Positions 34,302-46,300 of a stretch of DNA of 64,000 bases are shown here, piece after piece. Positions within the stretch are counted from its first letter, which is position 1. Every line of letters begins with the position of its first letter. This stretch comes from Acanthopleuribacter pedis (GTDB taxonomy: Bacteria > Acidobacteriota > Holophagae > Acanthopleuribacterales > Acanthopleuribacteraceae). Location of the stretch: contig NZ_JAFREP010000006.1 of the NCBI RefSeq assembly GCF_017377855.1, positions 310,001 to 374,000 of the forward strand, read 5' to 3'. The notes beneath the pieces are model-generated. The model did not search any database and was not told where the DNA came from. It saw only the letters and a program-made list of their open reading frames with translations. Position numbers and translations under genes: made by a program.

Positions 34302-37300
34302 AATTCTCCCTCTTCTTCGTCGTCCGCCGCGCCGCCTTCCGGCGCGACCAGCAGTTCTTCCACCACCGCTCTGAGGTCGGCGATGCGTTGGGCCAGCTTG
34401 GCCGCGGTTTGGTCTTCAAACAGGAATTGTAGGGGTAAGGTCAGGTTAAAGTGTTTGCCCGCGCGGGTCATGAATTGGGTACCCAGCAAAGAATCGCCGC
34501 CGAGTTGGAAAAAGTCGTCGTTGATGCCGACCGGCTCAATCGCAAGCAGCGATTGCAGCAGCTCGATCAGGGTGTGTTCTTCCGGGGTTGCCGGCGCTTG
34601 GTAGGGGTTGGGCAGGTTGGGGCGGGCGTGGAAGCCGTTGCCGCGTTCGGTTTTTTCGGAGATCGCCGCGCGATCCGGCTGCACCAAGTCAACCCAACGG
34701 GCCAGGCGTGCGTCGAGGCGACCGGCTGAAACCACGAGTTGGCCGGGTTCGCCGCGGGCGATCAGGCGCGCAAAGGCCGCCTCGCATTGGTCGCGATCCA
34801 TGGCGAAGCGGTTGATGCTGGTTTGGGTTTCGTCGCCGCGTGCCACGACCCGAGCCGTGGGCCAGCGATCCCAGTTGCTGCTAACCCAAGGCAGGTTGCG
34901 TTCGCCGTTGCCCCAGGCGTCCATGAAGCTACAGGCCGCCGCGTAGGACGCAAAACCCAGTCCGCCGAGCACCGAGGCGTTGGAGGAAATCAACACCGCG
35001 AAGTCGGGAGATTCCTCCGCGAGCACGTGGTCTAGCGCGCGTGTGCCGCGAACGCGGGCGCGGAACTGGGCCAGGCTGTCGGCGCGGGTTAGGTCGCGCG
35101 CCGGCATGAAAATCGAGCGGTGCCCCGTTTCACCCGCCGCGTTGACCACGCCGTGAATCGCGCCGAAATGCGCGCGCGCCTGGTCAACCGCCGCGGCCAA
35201 ATCGCCGATGTCGCCCACGTCGGCGCGGAGGGGGAGCACTTGGGCGCCCATCCCTTCCATGCGGGTGACGGTATCGAGGGTGGTGCGCATCGGTTCAATC
35301 AGTTCGGCCGCCTGTTCGGCCAACCTGGTTTGGTAGGTGTCACTCGTGGGGGCCAGGGCTTGCTGGGCCACAATCAGGCCGCACTCCTCGGTTTTGCGTG
35401 TGGCTTCGTCCCGTGGGAAGGCGGTGGTGTGGGCGAACCCATTGCGGCGGCAGACCGCTTCCCAGTTCGCCAAATCCATCAGCGGCGAGTCTTGGCGCAG
35501 CTCGGTATCCTCGTAACACCACCAGCCTTCGATCAGGCCCCAAATCATGTCGATTTGGACGTGGAGCTTGACCGTTTCCACCATCGCCAGCATGCCGCCC
35601 GGTGCCAGCAGGCACTGCAGGTGAGTCAAGGTTTGGTCGAGGATTGGGGTGGCGTGGACCACGTTGAGGCCGAGGATGAAATCGTATTGATGGGGTTCAA
35701 AGCCTTGCGCGGCCGGATCCCGTGAGATGTCGAAGACGCCGAAATCCATAAAATCATCGCCGCGTTCGGCCGCTTCCCGTTGGGCGCCCAGGACAAAGGC
35801 GCGCCCGATATCGGTGAAGGTGTAGCGCACGTTGTGATCGCGCAGGTGCGCGGCCAGCATGCGGGTCATCAGGCCGTTGCCGCCGCCGACTTCCAAAATG
35901 CGTACCGGCCGTTGGTCGGCCGCGGCGAGGATGCGGTCGATCAGGCGGGTGAGCAGCGCCATGCGGCGGCGGGTGGCCTCGGATTGGTCGGTCTGTTCGG
36001 CGTTGCCGCGCACCAACTGGGTATCGCCCTCGGGATACAAGACCTGGACGCCCTTGGTGCGGCCGTCGAAGACGTCGCCGTATTGGCGCACACAGGTTTC
36101 CAAGAACGCCAATTCACCGGCCATGTGGGGGTGGGTTTCCTTGAGATGACGGCTCAGCAAACCGGCGTCGGGCAGTTCCAGATCGGTGACGGTTAAGCCG
36201 TTTTCCTCGGCGAACAGGCCGCGGGCGATGGTGGTTTGCAGCATCAGGTTGGCGAACTTGGCGTAGGCCGGCGGCATGGCGAGTTGTTCGACCACGGACG
36301 CACGGGTGTGCCTTGTGCCTGGCGAAAGGTCGACGCCGCGCTCGCGGAAGAAGTCGCGCAGGTAGGCGGTGCAAAGGGTGTCGACCGTGGCGATGAGGCG
36401 TGGATCCAGGGTTTTGTCGCCGCCGGTTTGCGCGATGATGTGCGCCGCGTCCGCTTCCAGGCCGGGCGTGATTTCAGCCAAATCGAGGCGTACCGCGCGG
36501 TTGGCCGTCGCCCGTTCGGCGAGGAAACGCACCGCCGGCGCCGTCGCTGTCGCCGCGTCCCGCCATTGCGGCCAGGTTTCGCGGGCCGGCAGACCACCGC
36601 GACCGATTAAGACCAGGTTGGCCTTGGCCTCGCGCGCCATCCATTCGGCAAGCAACAGGCCGATCCCGCCCAGGCCGCCCGCGATCAGGTAGGTGCCGCC
36701 GGGACGCAATACCTCGGCGGCGTTCACCTCGGGTAGTTGAAGCGCGCGGTACCCGGCTTCCCAGCGGTCGCCGTCGCGCAACAACACCGAGCGCGCCCCT
36801 TCCAGGTGCAGCAGTTCGGCGTGGAGTTGGGCGCGTCGCGCGGGCGAGAAACGGGGGCCGCGCTGGTGGATGTCGATCACGCGGGCGCGCAAGTTGGGCA
36901 TTTCCTGCGGCAACACGCGCAACGGACCCAGCAGCAGCGCCGTCTCCGCGTTGACCTCGTTTTCCCCGGCCACGGTCCAGAGTTCTTTGGTTACGACTTG
37001 AAGGTGGATCGGCAGCTCGCATGCCGCCTCTTGTAGTGCCCGTGCGAGGTGCAATAAGGATCCATAACCCCGTTCTCGTTTGGCGATATCGCCGCCGCTC
37101 CAGGCGTGGACTATGTGAAGCTGTTGCGGTTCGCGTTTCAGTATCTCGCCAATCAGGGCGGTCATGTCCGCGTGTACGCCGAGCCGTACATGGTAACGAT
37201 TTTCGGTGCGGCGCTGATAACCTTCGCCGATTTCGACCGTGACCACCGCGGCGCCGCCGGCGTTGAGTTGGTCGGCGATGCTCAAATTCCAGGTGGGTTC

Positions 37301-40300
37301 GTGGAATACCAGCCACAAACCACGGTCCAGTGAAACGGGGGAACCCGTGCGCGCACGGGCGGTGAAATCGGGTTTGTAGAACCACCGGGAGAGGTCGCTG
37401 TTTTTCTCTGTCGCGGCGGGTTCGCTGGTTGTCGGCACTCTATTCGCGCCCGTTCCCGCATCCAACCAAAAACGTGCACCTTGAAAGGCATAGCCGGGAA
37501 AACTGATACGGCGCAACGGTCGCGCGGGTCGGTCCGCTTGCCAATCGACCCCGACCCCGGCTTGCCACAGGCGCCCCAAGGCGTCGTAACAAACGCGGAC
37601 CGCATCCTCCGCGCGGCGCGGATGCGGCAGGGTCGGGATGCGGCGGAGGGGCGTGATCCCGGCCTGACCGACCAAGGTGGTCAGCGTTTGGCCCGGCCCA
37701 ACTTCTAAGTAGACTGGATCGCCCTCGCTTTCAAGTAAGGTCACCGCGTCGCTAAAGCGCACCGGCCGCAAGATGTGCTGCGCATAGTAACCGGGATCGA
37801 CGGCCTGTTCGTCGGTGATCCAGGTGCCGGTCAGATTGGAGAGGTAACGCTGTTTGGGCGGGGTCAGTTCGATTTCGTCCAGCACCGCGTGCAGCGCCTT
37901 GGCCGCCTCGGTCATCATCGGTGAATGGAAGGCGTGTGAGGTGTGGAGCGCGCGGTGGGCGATGTCGCGTGCGGTCAAATCGGCGGCAAAGGCGTCGATT
38001 GGGGCTTGTGGGCCGGAAACCACGATGCGTTCCGGCGCATTGATCGCGGCCAGGCTCAATTCGGCCGGCAGCAGCAGACGCACGCGCGTTTCCGCCGCCG
38101 ATACCGCCAGCATCGTGCCGCGTGGGGCCGCCTGCATGCAGCGTCCGCGGGCGACCACCAACCGCAAGGCGTCGTCCAGGCTGAACACACCCGCCAAACA
38201 GGCCGCGACGTATTCGCCCAGGCTGTGGCCGAGCATGGCGTGTGCGTTCACACCGCGTGCCTGCCACATCCGGGCCGCCGCGTAACTCACGGCGAACAGC
38301 AGGGGTTGCGCGTATTCGGTTTGGCCGACCTGTGCCTCTGCCTCGGGATCCTCACCGAACAGCAGGGCCCGGGGATCCCGTTGGAGCAGCGGGGTCAGCC
38401 GTTGCAGCGCCGCATCTAAATGGGCGCGGAACAAGGGGTTTTGTGCGTAAAGTTCCCTGCCCATGCCGACGTGTTGCGCGCCTTGGCCGGGGAACAGGAA
38501 CACCACCTTCGGATGTTGCGCCGGGGCCGGAACCACGCCGGTTGCGGGGGTCCGCAACAGGGTCACCGCTTGGGCGGTGTCCTCGGCTACGACGTGACGG
38601 CGGTACGGGAAGCACGCGCGCCCGGATTGCAACGTGTGGGCCAGGTCGTCGAGGTCGGGTTGCGCGCGCGCCACATGGTCGGCCAGCGATTGCGCGCCCG
38701 CGTTAAGGGCCGCCTCACTTTTGGCGGACAGCACCAGCAGCCGCGGACCCTTCGGCGTGTCCGGGCGTTTTGCCTGAACCGGCGCTTCGGCCAGGATCAC
38801 GTGGGCGTTGCTGCCGCCGATGCCGAAGGAACTCACCGCCGCGTGGCGTCGACCCGCCAGGGGCCAGTCCCGCGTTTGCGCGGCGACGCGGAAGGGACTA
38901 GTTTCAAAAGGAATCTCGGGGTTGGCGCGGTCGAAATGCAGGCTTTTGGGGATGCGCCCGCGGGCCACCGCCAGACTTGCTTTGATGAAACCGGTGATCC
39001 CCGCCGCCGCGTCGAGGTGGCCGATGTTGGTTTTGACCGAACCAATGGCGCAGGTGCCCGTTTTCTGGGTGTGGCGGCGGTAGACCTCGGTCAGTGCCGC
39101 GATTTCGATGGGATCGCCGAGCGCCGTGCCGGTGCCGTGGGCCTCCACGTAACCGATCTGTTCGGGATGGACCCCGGCGCGTTTGAGCGCGGCGTCGATC
39201 ACCGCGGCTTGGCCGTCGACCGCGGGCGCGGTAAAGCCGATTTTCTCGCGCCCGTCGTTGTTGACCGCGCTGCCTTTGATGACCGCGACGACCGGGTCGC
39301 CGTCGGCCACGGCCAGGTGCAGCGGTTTTACCACCACCACCGCGCAGCCGCTGCCGCCGATGGTGCCTTGGCCCGCGGCGTCGAAGGCGCGACAGTGACC
39401 GTCGGGCGAGAGGATGCCGTTTTGTTGGTAAGCGTAACCTTCGACCAGCGGCACCTTGATGGATACGCCGCCCACCAGCGCCGCCTCGCACTCGCCGCGG
39501 CGTAGGCTTTCCACCGCGAGGTGGAGCGCGACCAGTGAGGTGGAACAGGCCGTGCCGACCGTGATCGCCGGACCGCGCAGGTTGAGTTTGTAGGCGGTAC
39601 GGGTGGCGAGGTAGTCCTTGTCGTTGCCGATCAGGAGCGGGTAATCGCCGAGGTTGCGCAGCTGTTCGCGGTTGGGAACCACGTTGTTGAGCAGGTAACC
39701 GTTGGCGCCGCAGCCGGCAAAAACGCCGATGCGCGCCTCGCTGTTGTTCGGGTCGATGCCCGCGTCTTCCAGCGCGTTCCAGGCGCATTGCAGGAAGATG
39801 CGGTGCTGGGGATCGGTCACCTCGGCCTCGCGTGGGGTGAACCCGAAGAAGGCGGCGTCGAAGCGGTCGGCGTCGGCCATAACCGGCTTGGCGGGAACGT
39901 ACGCCGGATCCTCGATCAGTGCGTCGGGGACGCCGGCCGCACGCAATTCGTCCGCGCTGAAGAAGGTGACCGATTCAACGCCGTCCAGCAGGTTTTGCCA
40001 GAGTTCGGCGACCGAGGCGGCGCCGGGAAAACGGCCCGCCATGCCGATCACGGCGATGTCCGCGTCCGCGATCGGGTCTGTAGCCGCGGCGGTCGCGCGT
40101 TGCCGCGTGTTCTCCGCCGGCGCATCGCCGAGCAGGGCGCTTTGCGCGCGTATGCTGGTGTGGCGGAACAACTCGGTGATGGGCACCTCGCGGTTGAACT
40201 GTTTCTCCAAGGCGGCGCGCAGGCGCACCAACAGCAGCGAGTTACCGCCGACGTCGAAGAAGGTGTCGTCCGCGCCGAAAGCGTCGTGGCCGAGCAGCTC

Positions 40301-43300
40301 GCGCCACAAAGCGCGCAACAGCTGTTCGTCGGCGCTTGCCGGCGTTTCCGCGGTCCTGTCGGTTTTTGCGAGGGTTTTGACCAAGGCGCCGCGGTCGATT
40401 TTGCCGTTCGCCGTTAACGGCCAGGTCGCCAGATGGGTGAAGGTGGCCGGCACCATATAGTCGGGCAGACGGTCTTTTAACAAGGTGCGCCATTCGGAAG
40501 CCGCCGGCCCGACGCCGCCCTCGCTCACCAAGAAGGCGTGCAATTGTTGGGTTTCGCCCGCGCCGGTGGCGAGCACCAAGGCCTCGCGGACCCGCGCGTG
40601 GCGGCACAGCGCCGCTTCAATTTCGCCCGGTTCAACCCGGAACCCGCGCAATTGGATCTGGAAATCGTTGCGGCCGAGGTGGTCAAAACCGCCGTCCGCG
40701 CGCAACACCCCTACATCCCCGCTGCAGTACAGGCGGGCGCCGTTCCCGCGGGGATCGGGCACAAAACGCGCGGCGGTTAACGCCGGCTGACCCCAATAAC
40801 CCATGGCCAAACCGCCGCCGCCCACGTAAATATCCCCTGGCAGCCCAACGGGCCGCGCTTCGCCCTGTTCGTCCAACAACCACATGCGGGTATCGGGCAG
40901 CGGCCCGCCGATGGGCGAACGCCCCGCTTGTTCCGCGTCGGCGGCGGTGATGGGTCCGAAGCTGACGTGGACACAGGTTTCGGTAATGCCGTACATGTTG
41001 ATCAGCGCGGGGGTGTCGGCCCCGTAGCGTGCCAGCCACGGTTTGAGGCGGAACGGCTCAAGCCGATCCCCGCCGAAAATCACGTAACGCAGCCGGTCAC
41101 CCAAGGCGGCCGGGTGTTTGCCGTCCTCCTCGATCAGGTTGTAAAAGGCGGCCGGCGTTTGGTTGAGCACCGTGACCTGCTCGCGGCGCAGCAGTTGGTA
41201 AAAGGCGCCGATGTCGCGGACGGTCTCGGTTTCGGCAACGACCACCGCGGCGCCGTGGAGCAAGGCGCCGAACACTTCCCACACGCTGAAATCGAAGCAG
41301 AAGGAATGGGCGCAGACCCAGACGTCGTCGGGTCCGAGGTCAAAGGGGTGCTGGTCGTTTTGCACCAGGCGGACCAGGTTGCGGTGGGTTAACACGCAAC
41401 CCTTGGGCAAGCCGGTGGAACCCGAGGTGAAAATCACGTAGGCGGGCAATTCAGCAAACAGCGGCAAACCGAGGTTGGTGTCCTTTTCTTCCAGAGGCGC
41501 GCCCCAATCCAACAGCTTTGAAGCGCCCAGTTCGGCCAAACGCGTCCGTTGCCCGGGCTCGCAAAGCACGGTGACGGGTTGGGTCGCCGCCAGCATGTGC
41601 TGCAAGCGGGCGTCGGGGTAACTTGCGTCGAGCGGCACATAGGCGGCGCCGGTTTTGAGCACGGCCAATTGGGCGATGATCATCGCGGGCGAGCGGTCGA
41701 GGCACAAGCCGACCATGGCGCCGGGAACCACGCCGTGACGTTGTTTGAGGGTGTGGGCCAAGCGGTTGGCTTGGCGGTTGAGCGCGCGGTAGTTCAGGGT
41801 TTCATTGCTGCCGATCACCGCGCGGCGGTTGCCGTGACGGGCCGCCTGTTGTTCGAACAGGGTCACCAGGTCGCATTCGGGATACCCGACCTCGGTTTGG
41901 TTGGGCGCGGCGATCAAGGCTTGCTCGGGAACGCTCATCAGCGGCGCGCGGTCGATGACCCGGCCCGGTTCGGCGAGCAGCGCCCCCGCCAACACGTTGA
42001 GTTGGTCGGCGAGGCGGTTGATGCGCTCGGCGCGGTAGAGATCGGTACGGTACTCCAGGTGGCACAACAGGTCGTCGCCCGCTTTTTCGAAAATAAAGCT
42101 CAAATCGAATTTGCTGATCCGGTGCGGGTGGGGAAGCGAGGTGACCTGCAGGCCGTCCAGTTCGGCTGGGTGCGCGTCTTCCTGGAGCACCACGACCACG
42201 TCGAACAACGGCGAACGCGACAGGTCCCGTTGCGGGTTGAGTTCCTCCACCAGCAAATCAAAAGGGACGTTTTGGTGGCTATAGGCTTGCTCGGCGGTTT
42301 CGCGAACGGCGGCGAGCAGTTGGCTGAAGGTCATGCCCCGTTGCAAGGGCTGACGCAGCACCACCATGTTGGCGTAACAGCCGATTTGCTGTTCCAGATC
42401 GGGATGGAAGCGGCCCGCGACCGGGGTGCCCAGGTTGAAATCGGTACGCCCGGTGACGCGGTAGAGCAGGGCTTTGACCAGCGCGGACAACACCATAAAC
42501 AAGCCCGCGCCGTGCGTGCGTCCGACCCCTTCGCACAGCGCGCGCGACACGGCGAGCGGGACCCGTGCCATGGCGCCGTCGTGGCGCAGCAGCGCGGGGC
42601 GGGTGAAGTCGGCGGGGAGTTCGAGCGGGGCCGGGGCCGAGCTCAGTTGCCCGCGCCAATAGGCCAAACCCTCGGCGAGCCCGTCGATGTCCTGGCGCGA
42701 CCAAGCCGCGTAATCGTGGTACTGGATCGGCAGCGGGGTCGGCGCGAAGCCTTCCGCGCGTTTGGCGGCGTTGTAGCGGGTGGCCGTTTCGGCGGCGATT
42801 AGGCCCAAGCTCCAGCGGTCGCAGAGAATGTGGTGAATGCTGAACAACAGCCAATGGGTTTCGGCGTTGAGGCGGAGCAGGGTAAACCGCACCGGCGGTT
42901 TAGCGGCGAGGTCAAACGGTTCGGTGAGCAGGGTTTGGGCCTGTTCCTCGGCCGCGGCGCGGGGATCGCCGTTTTCGCCCAGGTCGATGAACGCGGGTTG
43001 GTAGGGCGCCGGATCCAGAATCCGCTGACGGGGTTCGCCGTTGACCGTCGGGAAGTGGGTGCGCAGGATCGCGTGACGTTGAATCACGCCTTCAAGCGCC
43101 TTGCCGAGCGCGTCGCGGTCGAGCTTCCCTTCCAAACAGAGGACATCACCCATGTGGTAGGTTGTCGCCGCGGGGTCGAGGTGCCACAACAGCCACAGCC
43201 GTTGTTGGGCGTGGGCAAGCGGGTAGGTGTCGGCGGGTGGGGCGACGGGGACGGCCTGCAGCGCGGCGCGGCCCGCGTGTTGGGCCGTGCGGGCCAGGGC

Positions 43301-46300
43301 CGCCGGGGTGCGGTTTTTAAAGATCGCGCGCAGGGGGATGACCAGGCTGAGTTCGGCGTGCAGGCGGCCCACCAACTGCATCGCCTTCAGGCTGTGCCCG
43401 CCCCGTTCGAAAAAGTCGTCGTTGCGGCCGACACGCTCCACCTCAAGCACGGCCGCGAACAAGCTGCACAGGTCGTGTTCCAGGCTGTCGCGCGGCGGTT
43501 CGTAGGCCGCGTGCGCCGTGGGCCAGGCCGGTTCGGGCAAGGCGCGGCTGTCGGTTTTACCATTGGGCGTTAAGGGGATTTCCTGGATGGCCGCGAACAC
43601 CTCCGGTACCATCGCCGGTGGCAGCTGCTCGCACAGCGCGGCGCGCACAGGGGCCGCGTCGCCCCGGCCTGCCGCGGGAACCCACCAGGCGATCAGGCGG
43701 TCGTTGCCGTTGGGATCGCGGCGCAAGCCGACGTGGGCGCGGGCGACCGCCGCCAATGCTTGGAGTTGGTGTTCGACCATGGCCGGTTCAATGCGGTTGC
43801 CGCGAAGGTTCAATTGGCGGTCGCCACGGCCTTCGTAGCGGACCGTGCCGTCGTCATCGCGGCGGCCGAGGTCGCCGGTAACGTAGTCGGGACCGATGCG
43901 GGTGCTTTGGCCCAGAAAACCCAAGCACAGGGCGTTGCTCCGCACCACGATGGTGCCCAGTTCACCGGGCGCCGCGGTGTTGCCGGCCGCGTTGCGAATC
44001 CAGAGCCGGGCGCCGGCGGTGCCGCGTCCGATGGGGATGCTCCCATCGGCGCCGACACCGATCACCGCGGCCGGTGTTTCGGGTGGGATGATGTGGCAGG
44101 CGGCGATTTGCGGGGTTTCGGTGGTGCCGTAGCTGTTGACCACGGTGGCCCTGGGCGAAAGCCGCCGCAAGGCGCGCACGTCGGCCGCAAACAGCCGGTC
44201 GCCGCCGCAGAAAACCTGTTTCAGGTCGGGGAGTGACGCTGCTTCACCACCGAGCAGCCGCAGCCGTTGTGGGGTCAGGTGCAGCGTGGTGATGTGGTTG
44301 GCGGCAAGCGCCGCGCTCAAGGCCGGCCCCGATTCCAGCGCCGTTTGCGCCGGCATGGTCAGGGTGGCGCCGATGCTGAGTGGGGCGAACAGGTCGCGCA
44401 GCAACGGATCGTGGCCGAGGCCCGCGAGCAGGATAAAGCGGTCGGCGGCGGTTAAATTAAAAGTTTGCCGTTGCCAAGCCAGGAAGTGGGTGACCGCCGC
44501 GTGGTTGCCGACGACACCTTTGGGTTTGCCCGCGGTGCCCGAGGTGAACATGATATACGCGGGGGCGGCGGCATCGATGGTTTTATCCGAGAACCGCGTC
44601 TCTGAACCGTCGTCCTTGCAGGTGATGGTGAGCCGGCGTTTGCTTGCCCAATAGGCCGCCAAGGCGGGGGGCTCGGGACGTGCGTTGGGGTCGCGCAGCA
44701 GCGTCTTGGGGTCGGCGGCCTCGAGCTGGTTGATCAGGGAACCGGCGGGATAAGCGGGGTCGAGGATGGTAAAAGGGCTGCCCAGGCGTAAGGACGCCAA
44801 CACGGCCGCGACCAGTGCCGGTCCGCGTTCGGCGTAAATCGCGGTGATCTCGCCGCGGCGAACGCCTTCGCGTTGCAGCGCCGCCGCCAACCCGGCCGAC
44901 CAGCGTTCCAATTCGGCATAAGTGATGGGGTCACTTTCGGTGCGCAGCGCGATGCGGTTCGGTGAAGCGGCGGCGGTGCGCAAGAAGGCGGCGTGGATGG
45001 GTTCGCCGACCACCGCCGGCGGCTCGGGCAAGGCCGGCGCGGCGGGCGCGAGCGCTAGCGCCGCCACCGCCTGTTCGCCGTCGCGAATCGCCTCGCGCAG
45101 TAGGTGCGCCAACTGGTGCAGCACGCGGTCCATGGTTGCGACGTCGTAGAGATCGCGGTTGTAACGCAGTTCCCAGTGCAAGCCGGTCGCGGTTTCGCGG
45201 ATGTACCAGGTGAGGTCGAACATGGCCTCGGTTTCGGGCAGGGGAATCTCGACCACGCGCAAACCCTCGGCCTCCAGACGAACCGGCTCGTGGTTGAGCA
45301 TGTTGATGAACACCTGGAACAGCGGCGTGTGGTTCAGCGCCCGTTGCGGCTGCAAGCCTTCTACTAACTTTTCAAAAGGCATTTCCGCGTGGGCGAAGGC
45401 GTCGAGGCAGCAATTGCGCACCTGCTCGAGCAGGTGGTTAAACCCGGCGTTGCCGTCGATGCGGGCGCGCTGGACCAGGGTGTTGACGAAAAAGCCGAAC
45501 ACCGGTTCCAGCTCGGCGCGGTCACGGCCGGCGTGGGGCATGCCCAGCAGCACGTCGTCGCGCCCCGTCAGTCTCGCCAGCAGCAGGTGCATCGCGGCGG
45601 AGCACAGCATAAATAAGGTGGCGCTGTGTTGTTGGGCGTGGGCCGCCAGTTGGCGCGTGAAGGGTTGGTTCAGTTGCAAGCTCACGGTGGCGGCGCGACC
45701 GGAAAGCGCCTCGCCGCGCGGTCGGTCGGTGGGGATGGTTGACAGCGGCGGCGCGTCCTTAAGTTGCTCGGTCCAGTAGTGAACCGTTTCGGCCAAGTCG
45801 CCCCGGGCAAAGCGTTGCCGTAACCAGGCCGCGTAATCGGCGAACTGCAATGGGAGCGGCGCCAAATCAGCGTTGTGCCCCGCGGTTCGCGCCGCGTACA
45901 GGGTTTGCCATTCACGCATGAACAGCGCGTGCGACCAACCGTCGGTGATGATGTGGTGGATGTGGAGCAGCATCAAGTGGCGTTCGGGCGCGAGCCGCAC
46001 CAGGCTGACGCGGAACAAAGGTGCCTCGGCCAAATTGAAAGCGGGCGCCTCAGCCGCGATGCGCGCGACCGCCTCGGCCACCGGCAGGGGATTCAGGTCG
46101 GGACGGTCGGCAAAGCGCAACGGGGTGGCGACCCTTGCGGCGATGACCTGGACCGGCCCCTGTTCGCCGTCGCGGAAGCTGGTGCGCAAGGCCTCGTGGC
46201 GGGCGACCAAATCTTCCAATGCCCCTTCCAACGCGGCGCGGTCCAACACGCCGCCCAGTTCCACCGCGGCCCGTTCGTGGTAGGCCTGGCCGCGGCCCTC

